22,173 nt of DNA, taken from contig CABSNF010000035.1 in assembly GCA_902478995.1 (NCBI GenBank), positions 1 to 22,173 of the forward strand, in the 5' to 3' direction. Source of the DNA: an uncultured Collinsella sp. (lineage in GTDB: Bacteria; Actinomycetota; Coriobacteriia; Coriobacteriales; Coriobacteriaceae). The notes under the pieces were generated by a model. The model ran no database searches and was not told the origin of the DNA. It worked only from the letters and a program-made list of their open reading frames with translations. Below, piece after piece: positions 8,611 to 16,337 of this stretch (position 1 is the stretch's first letter; every line of letters starts with the position of its first letter). The position numbers and the translations under genes are program-made.

Positions 8611-8642
8611 GTATTACCTCCAGCCTCAGCAGCCCGGATGGA

Positions 8643-9239
8643 CTACTTAGAGTAGAGCTCGACGATGAGCTGCTCGTTGATATCACCGCTGATCTGCTCA
8701 CGCGTCGGCAGAGCGAGCACGTTACCAGACAGCTTCTCGATATCGACCTCGAGCCAGCCAGGGACCTCAAAGCGCTCGGAGGAAATCAGGGCCTCCTTGA
8801 TGGGGAGGAGGTCACGGAACTTCTCGCCGACAGCGACGACGTCGCCGGCCTTGACGCGGTAGGACGGGATGTCCACGCGCTTGCCGTTCACGGTGAAGTG
8901 ACCGTGACGGACGGACTGACGAGCCTCTTTGCGGGTGCGGGCGAAGCCAAGACGGAAGACAACGTTGTCGAGGCGAGACTCAAGAATAATCATGAGGTTC
9001 TCACCGGTGACGCCGTTCATCTTACGGGCCTTGTTGAAGTAGCCGTGGAACTGCTTCTCCAGAACGCCATAGATGAACTTGACCTTCTGCTTCTCGCGCA
9101 GCTGCATGCCGTACTCAGATTCCTTGCGACGGCGCTTGGGCTGACGGATAGATTCCTTCTTGCTGCTGTAACCGAGCTCAGCGGGATCGATCCCGAGCTG
9201 ACGGCAGCGCTTAAGAACAGGAGTCCTGTCGATTGCCAT
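8643..9239 (-). CDS. rpsD: 30S ribosomal protein S4
   Basis: The 198-residue S4 is a primary 16S rRNA-binding protein that nucleates assembly of the 30S body. The S4 domain is clear (SRLDNVVFRLGFARTRKEAR, then HGHFTVNGKRVDIPSYRVKAGD). The N-terminal region has a single Cys (CRQLG), so this is the C-minus form without the four-Cys zinc site found in some S4 proteins. The ATG at 9239 has AAAGGAT upstream. In E. coli S4 represses the alpha operon by binding the rpsM leader; whether that occurs here is unknown. Confidence 0.97.
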   Translation of the reverse strand: MAIDRTPVLKRCRQLGIDPAELGYSSKKESIRQPKRRRKESEYGMQLREKQKVKFIYGVLEKQFHGYFNKARKMNGVTGENLMIILESRLDNVVFRLGFARTRKEARQSVRHGHFTVNGKRVDIPSYRVKAGDVVAVGEKFRDLLPIKEALISSERFEVPGWLEVDIEKLSGNVLALPTREQISGDINEQLIVELYSK

Positions 9240-9258
9240 ATTGATACGATCCTTTCAG

Positions 9259-9663
9259 TTACACGCGGCGACGCTTCTTGGGGCGGCAGCCGTTGTGCGG
9301 AATGGGGGTCTTGTCCTGGATGCTCGAGACCTCGAGGCCAGCAGCCTGGAGGGAGCGGATGGCGGTCTCACGACCGGAGCCGGGGCCCTTGACGAAGACG
9401 GAAACCTTCTTCATACCGTGCTCCATGGCCTGCTTGGCAGCAGCCTCGGCAGCCATCTGGGCAGCGAACGGCGTGGACTTACGGGAGCCCTTGAAGCCCA
9501 CCTGGCCAGCCGACTTCCAGGAAATGACGTTGCCCTGGGGATCGGTGATCGAAACGATCGTGTTGTTGAACGTAGAACGAATGTGAGCCTGGCCCACGGA
9601 AATGTTCTTACGGTCCGCGCGCTTCAGACGGGCAGCGCGAACGTTCTTCTTAGCAGTAGCCAT
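9259..9663 (-). CDS. rpsK: 30S ribosomal protein S11
   Basis: The 134-residue S11 of the 30S platform is recognised by HIRSTFNNTIVSITDPQGN, the GFKGSRKSTPFAAQ segment and the signature C-terminus HNGCRPKKRRRV. The ATG at 9663 has AAGGAG ten bases upstream, overlapping the 14-base spacer after rpsM. Confidence 0.98.
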   Translation of the reverse strand: MATAKKNVRAARLKRADRKNISVGQAHIRSTFNNTIVSITDPQGNVISWKSAGQVGFKGSRKSTPFAAQMAAEAAAKQAMEHGMKKVSVFVKGPGSGRETAIRSLQAAGLEVSSIQDKTPIPHNGCRPKKRRRV

Positions 9664-9677
9664 CTATCTAGCGCTCC

Positions 9678-10052
9678 TTATTTCTTCTTCTTAGCACCGA
9701 TCTGACGCTTCGGGCCCTTGCGGGTACGAGCGTTAGTGTGGGTGCGCTGGCCGCGGACCGGGAGGCCCTTGCGGTGACGAAGGCCGCGGTTGCAGCCGAT
9801 GTCCATAAGGCGCTTGACGTTCTGGTTGCGCTCACGGCGGAGGTCGCCCTCAACCATGATCTGGTTCTTGTCGATATAATCGCGGATGGCATTAACCTCA
9901 TCCTCGGTGAGGTCCTTAACGCGCGTATCCACGTTAACGTTGCACTCGACGCAAATCTTCGTCGCAGTGGTGCGGCCGATGCCGTAAATGTAGGTCAGAC
10001 CGATCTCAACGCGCTTCTCACGCGGGAGGTCGACACCATTAATACGGGCCAA
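9678..10052 (-). CDS. rpsM: 30S ribosomal protein S13 (TTG start)
   Basis: The 124-residue S13 sits in the 30S head, contacts the P-site tRNA and forms the bridge to L5. It begins ARINGVDLPREKRVEIGLTYIYGIGR and carries the RGLRHRKGLPVRGQRTHTNARTRKGP tail that reaches the tRNA. The start codon is TTG at 10052, with GAGGAG six bases upstream, and no ATG could replace it without losing conserved N-terminal residues. The gap to rpmJ is 14 bases. Confidence 0.97.
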   Translation of the reverse strand: MARINGVDLPREKRVEIGLTYIYGIGRTTATKICVECNVNVDTRVKDLTEDEVNAIRDYIDKNQIMVEGDLRRERNQNVKRLMDIGCNRGLRHRKGLPVRGQRTHTNARTRKGPKRQIGAKKKK

Positions 10053-10066
10053 CGTAGTCTCCTCTC

Positions 10067-10180
10067 TTAACCCTGACGCTGCTTATGACGGGGGTTCTCG
10101 CAAATGACGAGGACCTTGCCATGGCGCCTAATGATTTTGCACTTATCGCACATCTTCTTGACCGAAGGACGTACCTTCAT
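10067..10180 (-). CDS. rpmJ: 50S ribosomal protein L36, zinc-binding form
   Basis: This 37-residue protein begins MKVRPSVKKMC and ends RHKQRQG. Zinc ligands are all present: Cys11, Cys14, Cys27 and His32, so it is the C+ form of L36. Such C+ paralogs are often controlled by zinc in bacteria that also carry a C-minus copy; none is visible here. The ATG at 10180 has AAGGAA five bases upstream. L36 is a late-assembling 50S protein. The gene lies in its usual place between infA and rpsM. Confidence 0.96.
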   Translation of the reverse strand: MKVRPSVKKMCDKCKIIRRHGKVLVICENPRHKQRQG

Positions 10181-10330
10181 CGTTCTTCCTTTCGGTAGCG
10201 CTCAAACTACTTCCCTACTATCTACTCGCCCAGCCGCAGGCGTTTAAAACTATGGCTGGTCTTCACACACAATCCGACCGTAGGTTGAGCTAAGCCTGCA
10301 GCCGGAAATGGAGTGCGTGTATGCGTGCCG
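10181..10330 (-). other. 150-base leader-like gap before rpmJ-rpsM
   Basis: This is the longest gap inside the operon. On the minus strand it can form a CCAGCC...GGCTGG hairpin (about 10233-10262) and other GC-rich pairs, followed by the L36 ribosome site. No open frame of note is present and no strong -35/-10 pair is seen. It occupies the position where an alpha-operon leader or internal promoter could sit. Confidence 0.4.
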
Positions 10331-10555
10331 CTATTTGTAGCGATAGGTGATGCGGCCGCGGGTCAGGTCGTACGGGGAAAGCTCCACGACAACCCTGTCA
10401 CCGGGGAGAATACGGATGTAATTCATTCGGATCTTGCCAGAAATGTTGCACAGAACCGAATGACCGTTCTCGAGCTCGACCTTAAACATGGCGTTGGGCA
10501 ACGGTTCCTTTACCGTACCCTCGAGCTCAATTGCGTCTTCCTTCTTCACAAGCAA
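10331..10555 (-). CDS. infA: Translation initiation factor IF-1
   Basis: This S1/OB-fold protein of 72-74 residues binds the A site of the 30S subunit during initiation. The family core is complete: LEGTVKEPLPNAMFKVEL, NGHSVLCNISGKIRMN and RILPGDRVVVELSPYDLTRGRI. No ATG in this frame is available. The start is either TTG at 10555 or the GTG two codons later; GTG gives 72 residues starting KKEDAIEL, the length of E. coli IF-1. The ribosome site (AGAGAAAGA) is weak and does not decide. An out-of-frame ATG overlaps the TTG. Confidence 0.95.
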   Translation of the reverse strand: MLVKKEDAIELEGTVKEPLPNAMFKVELENGHSVLCNISGKIRMNYIRILPGDRVVVELSPYDLTRGRITYRYK

Positions 10556-10653
10556 TCATCTTTCTCTAGAAAACGACAGCGATTGAGTATTCTACAATAC
10601 GTATGCACGCATCGTAATAACTTCGTAATGGCTCCACAACTAAGTGGAACTTG
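10556..10653 (-). other. map-infA spacer
   Basis: These 98 bases lie between the map stop and the infA start. On the minus strand TCCAC/GTGGA can form a five-bp hairpin with a six-base loop near 10632-10647, without a T tract. A TAGAAT hexamer could be a -10 element, but its upstream partner is poor (TTACGA). I cannot claim a promoter. Confidence 0.3.
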
Positions 10654-11442
10654 TTACATTTCTCCGCCTTGGAGCGAACACCAAGCACCTTGGGCATCCG
10701 TGGTGAGAATCACCGGGCCGTCATTGGTGATGGCGACGGTGTTCTCGTAGTGCGCGGCGGGCAGATGGTCGTTGGTCGTAACAATCCAACCGTCGGAGCC
10801 CGTGCTCACATGGTTGGAACCCATCGTAACCATCGGCTCGATGGCAATGACCATGCCGGCTTGGAGGCGAACGCCCCTCCCCTTCTTTCCATAGTTAGGA
10901 ACGTTGGGGTCCTCGTGCATCACGCGGCCAATGCCATGGCCCACATAATCACGAAGCACGCCGTAACCGTGAGACTCGGCGAGGGACTGAACGGCATAAC
11001 CGACGTCCCCGATATGGTTACCGGGAACAGCCTGCTCGATGGCAGCCTTAAGGCAATCACGCGTGACCTCGCACAAAGCCTTGGCTTCGGGCGTGGGGTT
11101 ACCGACGAAAAACGTCCAAGCGTTATCGCCGACCCAACCGTCGACAACGGCTCCCGTATCGATGGAAATGATATCGCCATCGCGCAGGATCATGTCGGGA
11201 TTGGGAATACCGTGGACCACGGCATCGTTGATCGATGCGCATATGGTCCCCGGGAACCCGCCGTAGCCCTTAAAGGCCGGGGTGCCGCCATGCATGCGGA
11301 TAATCTGCTCCGCGAGCTGATCGAGCTCAAAGGTGGAAACGCCGGGACGCACCATGGCTCCAACGTGGCGGAGCGCCATCTTAGATAGCGCTCCTGCCTT
11401 CTTCATCTGCTCGATTTGCGTTGCAGACTTAATCTTGATCAT
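10654..11442 (-). CDS. map: Methionine aminopeptidase, type I
   Basis: The 262-residue enzyme removes the initiator methionine from new proteins. All five metal ligands are present: Asp95 (SIDTGA), Asp106 (VGDNAWT), His169 (GHGIG), Glu202 (EPMV) and Glu233 (HYENT), with the substrate His78. The ATG at 11442 overlaps the adk stop by four bases (ATGA), which implies translational coupling. The C-terminus after the last ligand is about 30 residues, slightly longer than the E. coli enzyme. About 100 bases separate it from infA. Confidence 0.97.
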   Translation of the reverse strand: MIKIKSATQIEQMKKAGALSKMALRHVGAMVRPGVSTFELDQLAEQIIRMHGGTPAFKGYGGFPGTICASINDAVVHGIPNPDMILRDGDIISIDTGAVVDGWVGDNAWTFFVGNPTPEAKALCEVTRDCLKAAIEQAVPGNHIGDVGYAVQSLAESHGYGVLRDYVGHGIGRVMHEDPNVPNYGKKGRGVRLQAGMVIAIEPMVTMGSNHVSTGSDGWIVTTNDHLPAAHYENTVAITNDGPVILTTDAQGAWCSLQGGEM

Positions 11443-12065
11443 AGACCGAGAGCCTCTTTGACATCCCCGTACACGGTCTCGCGAGCCTGGTCACCGTTGA
11501 CCGACTTGAGCAGACCCTGGCCACGATAGTAGTCGACGAGCGGGCTCGTGGACTTCTCGTAGACGTCGAGACGGTTCTTGATGGTCTCGGGCTTGTCGTC
11601 GTCGCGCTGATACATCTCGCCACCGCACTTGGGGCAGGTAGCATCGGCAGCGGTGCCGGTGTAACCGCAGGCGCGGCAGGTGCGACGCGAAGACAGACGA
11701 TCGATAATGACCTCGGGGGCCACATCGACCAGAAGGGCACAGTCGATCTCGCGACCCATGGCGGAAAGCTCGGAATCGAGCGTCACAGCCTGGGCGGTGT
11801 TGCGCGGGAAGCCGTCGAGGATGAAGCCCTGCTGGGCGTCATCGGCGGCAAGGCGCTCCTTGACAAGGTCGATCACGAGCTGGTCGGGAACGAGCTCGCC
11901 AGCGTCCATGTACTTCTTAGCCTGAATACCAAGCTCGGTGCCACCCTTGACGGCAGCACGCAGCAGGTCGCCCGTGGAAATATGGGCGACGCCAAACTCG
12001 GCGACGAGCTCCTGTGCGACGGTGCCCTTACCGGCACCCGGAGCTCCGAGCAATACGAGGTTCAT
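11439..12065 (-). CDS. adk: Adenylate kinase, zinc-lid type
   Basis: The 208-residue enzyme interconverts ATP + AMP and 2 ADP. The P-loop is GAPGAGKGT (7-15); the AMP-binding STGDLLR and the FILDGFPRNTAQA segment follow. The lid is the long form with a four-Cys zinc site (Cys130, 133, 144, 147), typical of Gram-positive enzymes. I chose the ATG at 12065, seven bases after GGAGG, rather than the in-frame TTG at 12071. It sits 18 bases after secY and overlaps map by four bases. Confidence 0.97.
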   Translation of the reverse strand: MNLVLLGAPGAGKGTVAQELVAEFGVAHISTGDLLRAAVKGGTELGIQAKKYMDAGELVPDQLVIDLVKERLAADDAQQGFILDGFPRNTAQAVTLDSELSAMGREIDCALLVDVAPEVIIDRLSSRRTCRACGYTGTAADATCPKCGGEMYQRDDDKPETIKNRLDVYEKSTSPLVDYYRGQGLLKSVNGDQARETVYGDVKEALGL

Positions 12066-12083
12066 GAGCAATCCTCCTCTAGC

Positions 12084-13370
12084 CTATTTAAAGAATCCAT
12101 CATAATCATACATCTTGATCTGGCCTTCGAGCTTATCGACCGTGTCGAGCACGACGCCGACCATGATGAGGATGGACGTGCCGCCAAATGCCTGGATCAG
12201 ATGGTTACCAGTGAAGGAGAAGATAATCGAAGGCACGATGGCGATGAGCGCCAAAAAGACAGCGCTGGGAAGCGTGATCTTGTTGAGCGCGTTCTTGATG
12301 TAGGCCGCGGTAGCCCTACCCGGACGGACGCCCGGAATAAAGCCGCCCTGCTTCTTAAGGTTATCGGCCGTGTCATCGGGGTTGAACACCATGGAGGTGT
12401 AGAAGTACGCGAAGAACACGATGAGGACAACGTTAAGCACCCAGTTGAGCCAACCGGTCGAAAGCGCGGAGGCAACTGCCTGAATCCAGCCGATGCCGGG
12501 GAAGAACACGGCAATCTGAGCCGGGAAGTACAGCAGCGCCGAAGCGAAGATGATCGGCACGACACCCGCGGTGTTGACCTTGATGGGCAGGTAGGTGGTC
12601 TGGCCACCCATCATGCGACGGCCCACGACGCGCTTAGCGTAGGAGACCGGGATGCGGCGCTGGCCGCGCTCAAGGAAAACAATCAGCGGGATAACCAGCA
12701 GGATGATGGCGCAGATGATCACCATGGTGATGATGCCACCGGCATTGCCCTCGGTGCTGGAGAAGATAGCCTGCGGCAGACCGGCCATGATGTTCGCGAA
12801 GATGATCAGCGACATGCCATTGCCGATACCGCGCTGGGTGATGAGCTCACCAATCCACATGATCAGCATGGCGCCCGCGGTGAGCGTACCGACGATCATG
12901 AGGTCGAAGATGATCTCGGGAGCGCCGGCGCCATTGAAGCTGATGCCGAAGCTCTTAAAGAGGAAGAGGTAACCCACGGAGTTGAGGATTGCCAGAGCCA
13001 GGGTGAGGTAACGCGAATACTGCGTAATCTTGGTCTGACCGACCTCGCCCTCGCGGGCAAGCTCATGCAGGGAAGGCACGACGGCCTGGAGCATCTGGAG
13101 GATGATCGAGCTGGTGATGTAAGGCATGATGCCCAGCGAAAACACCGACACATAGCTCAACGCGCCGCCAGAGAAAAGATTCAGGAGGGCCATAGCACCT
13201 GCGGCGACCGAATTGTTATCGGTCGAGAAAAGGCCCAGCATCCCCTGGAAGGGAATGCCGGGCACAGGAACGTGCGCACCAATGCGGTACACGACGAGCA
13301 TAGCTATGGTAAAAAGAATCTTTTCGCGCAATTCTTTGATGCGGAAAGCATTCTTAAGACCATTTAGCAC
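12084..13370 (-). CDS. secY: Protein translocase subunit SecY
   Basis: The 428-residue SecY forms the membrane channel of the Sec translocon with SecE and SecG. It has the expected ten hydrophobic segments. Family marks include VYRIGAHVPVPGI after the first helix, the cytoplasmic loop ending VGRRMMGGQTTYLPIKVNTAGVVPIIFASALL, and GFIPGVRPG before the last helices. The start is GTG at 13370, which overlaps the end of rplO by seven bases; GAAAGGT lies about nine bases upstream, and the N-terminal length then matches B. subtilis SecY. The rplO-secY-adk-map order is standard. Confidence 0.97.
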   Translation of the reverse strand: MLNGLKNAFRIKELREKILFTIAMLVVYRIGAHVPVPGIPFQGMLGLFSTDNNSVAAGAMALLNLFSGGALSYVSVFSLGIMPYITSSIILQMLQAVVPSLHELAREGEVGQTKITQYSRYLTLALAILNSVGYLFLFKSFGISFNGAGAPEIIFDLMIVGTLTAGAMLIMWIGELITQRGIGNGMSLIIFANIMAGLPQAIFSSTEGNAGGIITMVIICAIILLVIPLIVFLERGQRRIPVSYAKRVVGRRMMGGQTTYLPIKVNTAGVVPIIFASALLYFPAQIAVFFPGIGWIQAVASALSTGWLNWVLNVVLIVFFAYFYTSMVFNPDDTADNLKKQGGFIPGVRPGRATAAYIKNALNKITLPSAVFLALIAIVPSIIFSFTGNHLIQAFGGTSILIMVGVVLDTVDKLEGQIKMYDYDGFFK

Positions 13371-13813
13371 GGCAGCTCGACCTTTCCGCCGGCGGCCTCG
13401 ATCTTGGCCTGCGCAGAAGCGCTGACCTTGTCGACCTTGACCGTGAACTTCTTGGTGAGCTCACCATTGCCGAGCACCTTGACGGGCTCGAACTCGCTCT
13501 TGGTGATGCGAGCGGCCTTAAGAGCGGCACCGTCGATCACAGCGCCGTCCTCGAACTTACGCTCGAGACGCTCAACGTTAACAGCGGTGTACTCGATACG
13601 ACGGGGGTTACGGAAGCCCGGAAGCTTGGGCAGGCGCATAGCCAGCGGAGTCTGGCCACCCTCGAAGCCGGCACCCTTGGTGCCGCCAGAGCGGGAACCC
13701 TGGCCCTTCTGACCGCGGCCAGAAGTGGTGCCGTGACCCGAAGAATTGCCACGGCCGACGCGCTTGCGGTTCTTGGTGGAACCGGGCGCGGGAGTAAGAT
13801 CGTGAAGCTGCAT
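13364..13813 (-). CDS. rplO: 50S ribosomal protein L15
   Basis: The 149-residue L15 starts MQLHDLTPAPGSTKNRKRVGRG, followed by the Gly-rich SSGHGTTSGRGQKGQGSRSGG segment that threads into 23S rRNA. The C-terminal half carries the usual LGNGELTKKFTVKVDKVSASA. The ATG at 13813 has GAGGAG six bases upstream, overlapping the rpmD stop. Its last codons overlap the secY start. Confidence 0.97.
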   Translation of the reverse strand: MQLHDLTPAPGSTKNRKRVGRGNSSGHGTTSGRGQKGQGSRSGGTKGAGFEGGQTPLAMRLPKLPGFRNPRRIEYTAVNVERLERKFEDGAVIDGAALKAARITKSEFEPVKVLGNGELTKKFTVKVDKVSASAQAKIEAAGGKVELPC

Positions 13814-13816
13814 TTG

Positions 13817-13999
13817 CTACTCCTCTACAATCTCGACAAGGTGCTTGACCTTGAAGATCATGCCGCGGACGGACTCGTTGTCAGCAATCTCGCGAACCTC
13901 GCGGATCCTGTGGAGACCGAGGGCACGGACAGTACGGACCTGGTCCTGCTTGCAACCGTTGGTGCTGCGGACCTGCTTGATCTTGATGGTGTCAGCCAT
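13817..13999 (-). CDS. rpmD: 50S ribosomal protein L30
   Basis: The 60-residue L30 has the family core: IKIKQVRSTNGCKQDQVRTVRALGLHRI and a C-terminal VRGMIFKVKHLVEI strand. Bacterial L30 is normally about 60 residues, so it is full length. The ATG at 13999 lies two bases after the rpsE stop and its ribosome site is inside the end of rpsE. Confidence 0.96.
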   Translation of the reverse strand: MADTIKIKQVRSTNGCKQDQVRTVRALGLHRIREVREIADNESVRGMIFKVKHLVEIVEE

Positions 14000-14001
14000 G
14001 C

Positions 14002-14526
14002 TTAGTTCTCCTTACCGACGAACATCTCGGAGACCGTCAGGCCACGGCGAGCCGCGACGTCCTCAGGGCTGGAGAGCTCCTTGAGGCCCTCGACGGCAGC
14101 CTTGATGATGTTGAGGCCGTTGTCGGTACCGAGGGACTTGGACAGGACGTTCTTGATGCCAGCAAGCTCAAAGAGGGGACGCACAGCGCCGCCGGCGATA
14201 ACGCCGGTACCCTCGACAGCGGGCTTGATGATGATGCGGCCGGCACCAAAGTGGCCGAGAACCTCGTGCGGGATGGTGCCCTGCTCGGTCACCGGCACGT
14301 GGAACATGTTCTTCTTGGCATCGAGAGATGCCTTGGAGATGGCCATGGGCACCTCAGCGGACTTGCCCATGCCAACGCCGACGTTGCCCTTGCCGTCGCC
14401 AACGACGACGAGAGCGACGAGGCTCATGCGACGACCACCCTTGACGGTCTTCGACACGCGGTTGATGTAAACGACGCGCTCCTCGAACTCGGAGGCCTCG
14501 CGCTGCTGCTTCTGATTACGAGCCAT
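14002..14526 (-). CDS. rpsE: 30S ribosomal protein S5
   Basis: The 174-residue S5 acts in decoding fidelity at the 30S shoulder with S4. It has FEERVVYINRVSKTVKGGRRMSLVALVVVGDGKGNVGVGMGKSAEVP, the double-stranded RNA-binding fold of S5, and the C-terminal domain with GTGVIAGGAVRPLFELAGI. The ATG at 14526 follows GGAGGT by nine bases. Spacing to rplR is 14 bases. Confidence 0.97.
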   Translation of the reverse strand: MARNQKQQREASEFEERVVYINRVSKTVKGGRRMSLVALVVVGDGKGNVGVGMGKSAEVPMAISKASLDAKKNMFHVPVTEQGTIPHEVLGHFGAGRIIIKPAVEGTGVIAGGAVRPLFELAGIKNVLSKSLGTDNGLNIIKAAVEGLKELSSPEDVAARRGLTVSEMFVGKEN

Positions 14527-14540
14527 GTGCTACATACCTC

Positions 14541-14909
14541 CTAGAACTCGAGACCGGCGGCACGAGCGCCGTCGGCGAGGGCCTTGACGCGGCCATGGTA
14601 GATACGGCCACCGCGATCGAAGGCGACCTTGGTGATGCCGGCCTCGATGGCGCGCTTGCCAACGAGCTGACCGACCTTCTCCGCAGCCTCCTTGTTCGAG
14701 GTGTGGGTGCCCTTGAACTCGGCCTCGAGGGTCGAGGCAGAGACGAGCGTCAGGCTGGAGCCCTTGCTGTCGTCGATGATCTGGGCATAGATGTTGGCGT
14801 TAGTACGGGTCACGCGAAGACGCGGACGCTCGGAGGTACCCGAGACCTTGCCGCGAACACGACGCTGACGACGCTTGAGGCCTTCCAGCTTCGCCTTATG
14901 CTTGTTCAT
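14541..14909 (-). CDS. rplR: 50S ribosomal protein L18
   Basis: The 122-residue L18 binds 5S rRNA with L5. It shows the basic N-terminus (KAKLEGLKRRQRRVRGKV), SERPRLRVTRTNANIYAQIIDD and the end segment FDRGGRIYHGRVKALADGARAAGLEF. The ATG at 14909 has TAGGAG seven bases upstream. A 75-base gap with a hairpin precedes it. Confidence 0.97.
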   Translation of the reverse strand: MNKHKAKLEGLKRRQRRVRGKVSGTSERPRLRVTRTNANIYAQIIDDSKGSSLTLVSASTLEAEFKGTHTSNKEAAEKVGQLVGKRAIEAGITKVAFDRGGRIYHGRVKALADGARAAGLEF

Positions 14910-14937
14910 ACGTAAACTCCTAAAAAGGTTGATCTTG

Positions 14938-14959
14938 CCAGCACCTGACGGGGTGCTGG
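14938..14959. other. Hairpin in the rplF-rplR gap
   Basis: CCAGCACC (14938-14945) pairs perfectly with GGTGCTGG (14952-14959) across a six-base loop. On the transcript it follows the rplF stop by about 25 bases. A run of five T comes 13 bases after the stem, too far for a classical terminator. It may be an RNA-stability or processing hairpin. Confidence 0.5.
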
Positions 14960-14984
14960 TCTTATGCGAGTGAGTCGGTTACGA

Positions 14985-15521
14985 CTACTTGGCGGCCTTA
15001 CCCAGCTTGCGGCGGATGTGCTCGCCAACGTAGTGGATACCCTTGCCCTTGTAAGGCTCGGGAGGACGATGGCCGCGGATCTCAGCGGCGATCTGACCGA
15101 CCTGCTGCTTGTTGATACCCTTGACGTTCACGTGGGTGTTGTCGGGAACCTCGAAGGTGATGCCCTCGGGAGCCTCGACGATCACGGGGTGCGAGAAGCC
15201 CAGGGAGAACTCGAGGTTCTTGCCCTTCTGCTGCACGCGGTAACCGACGCCGGCGAGCTCGAGCTTCTTCTCGAAGCCCTCGGAAACGCCAACAACCATG
15301 TTGTGGATGAGAGCGCGGGTGAGGCCGTGGCGGGCACGGGTCTCACGCTCGTCGTCGGGACGGGAAACGGTGAGGACGTTGTCCTCGACGTTGATAGCGA
15401 GCTTCTCAAAGACATCGAGCTCGAGCTGGCCCTTGGGGCCCTTGACGACAACGTTGTTGCCGTTGACTGCCACTTCGACTCCGGCGGGAATCTGGACAGG
15501 CTTATTACCGATACGAGACAC
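14985..15521 (-). CDS. rplF: 50S ribosomal protein L6 (GTG start)
   Basis: The 178-residue L6 binds 23S rRNA near the factor-binding site. It has the duplicated L6 fold, with SRIGNKPVQIPAGVEV at the start and the C-terminal signature PEPYKGKGIHYVGEHIRRKLGK. The start is GTG at 15521 with AGGAG six bases upstream. There is no upstream ATG in frame. Confidence 0.97.
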   Translation of the reverse strand: MSRIGNKPVQIPAGVEVAVNGNNVVVKGPKGQLELDVFEKLAINVEDNVLTVSRPDDERETRARHGLTRALIHNMVVGVSEGFEKKLELAGVGYRVQQKGKNLEFSLGFSHPVIVEAPEGITFEVPDNTHVNVKGINKQQVGQIAAEIRGHRPPEPYKGKGIHYVGEHIRRKLGKAAK

Positions 15522-15554
15522 GGTGATCTCCTTTCCTTCTACCTACCGAGCGAA

Positions 15555-15953
15555 TTACCAGACGTAAGCGATGATCTCGCCGCCGACGTTGTGCTTGCGA
15601 GCATCGCGGTCGGTCATGACGCCATGGCTGGTGGAAATAATGGCGGTACCAAGGCCACCGCGGACGCGGGGCATGTCGGCAACGCCGGTGTACTTACGCA
15701 GGCCCGGCTTGGAAATGCGGCGGATGCCGTTGATGACCTTAGCCTTCTTGGGACCATACTTAAGCGTGATGTGCAGAGTCTTCTGGGGAACGGTGTCCTC
15801 GACATCGTAGCCCTCGATGTAGCCCTCCTCGTGCAGAACACGAGCGATCTCGACGAGCTTCTTGCTGCTCGGCATGGAGACCGTGGCCTTGTTCACAGAG
15901 TTAGCGTTACGGATGCGCGTAAGCATATCTGCGATCGGGTCTGTAAGGTTCAT
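15555..15953 (-). CDS. rpsH: 30S ribosomal protein S8
   Basis: The 132-residue S8 binds the central domain of 16S rRNA and in E. coli also represses the spc operon by binding near rplE. It begins MNLTDPIADMLTRIRNA and ends with GGLGTAIISTSHGVMTDRDARKHNVGGEIIAYVW, the typical C-terminus. The ATG at 15953 has AAGGAG seven bases upstream. Confidence 0.97.
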   Translation of the reverse strand: MNLTDPIADMLTRIRNANSVNKATVSMPSSKKLVEIARVLHEEGYIEGYDVEDTVPQKTLHITLKYGPKKAKVINGIRRISKPGLRKYTGVADMPRVRGGLGTAIISTSHGVMTDRDARKHNVGGEIIAYVW

Positions 15954-16072
15954 ACAGATTCTCCTTCGTTCTTGATGAACACGTGCTCTTGGTTCTTCGC
16001 CGCCCTTAACGGCAAAGCCTTTTTAGCGCGTTTTCCCTGTTCCAAACTGATGCTTGAAACGCTGGTAGTGAC
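15954..16072 (-). other. rpsZ-rpsH spacer
   Basis: This 119-base gap holds the S8 ribosome site. Otherwise I see only a short imperfect GCCGTTAAGGGCGGC pairing and no open frame, promoter or terminator that I would support. Confidence 0.3.
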
Positions 16073-16258
16073 TTACCAGCTGGCCTTCTTAACGCCGGGA
16101 AGCTCGCCCTTGAGTGCAAGCTCGCGGAAGCAGACACGGCACAGGCCGAACTTGCGGTACACAGAGTGCGGACGGCCGCAGCGCTGGCAGCGCGTGTACT
16201 CACGAGTAGAGAACTTCTGCTTGCGATTGCACTTGACGATCATCGATGTCTTAGCCAC
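16073..16258 (-). CDS. rpsZ: 30S ribosomal protein S14, zinc-binding type Z (GTG start)
   Basis: The 61-residue protein is the short S14 form. It has the zinc site CxxC-x12-CxxC (CQRC at 24-27, CRVC at 40-43) and ends LPGVKKASW. Long S14 proteins (about 89-101 residues) lack the Cys. The start is GTG at 16258, six bases after GGAGG. It is placed between rplE and rpsH, as usual for spc operons. Confidence 0.97.
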   Translation of the reverse strand: MAKTSMIVKCNRKQKFSTREYTRCQRCGRPHSVYRKFGLCRVCFRELALKGELPGVKKASW

Positions 16259-16292
16259 TTATATCCTCCTCACATAGAGTATTGTTCGCCCC

Positions 16293-16322
16293 AAGCGCCG
16301 CCCCCTTGTGGGAACGGCGCTT
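16293..16322. other. Hairpin in the rplE-rpsZ gap
   Basis: AAGCGCCG (16293-16300) pairs with CGGCGCTT (16315-16322) around a 14-base loop containing CCCCCTTGTGGG, which can itself pair partly. No T tract follows on the transcript, so termination is unlikely. It is one of two strong hairpins in gaps of this operon. Confidence 0.5.
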
Positions 16323-16337
16323 ATAGGGCAGGTGAAC

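Noticed and set aside
11982..13367. 461-codon plus-strand frame antisense to secY and adk
   Set aside because: It is rich in Asp/His/Glu/Gly as expected for the reverse of a membrane protein gene; secY is clear on the other strand.
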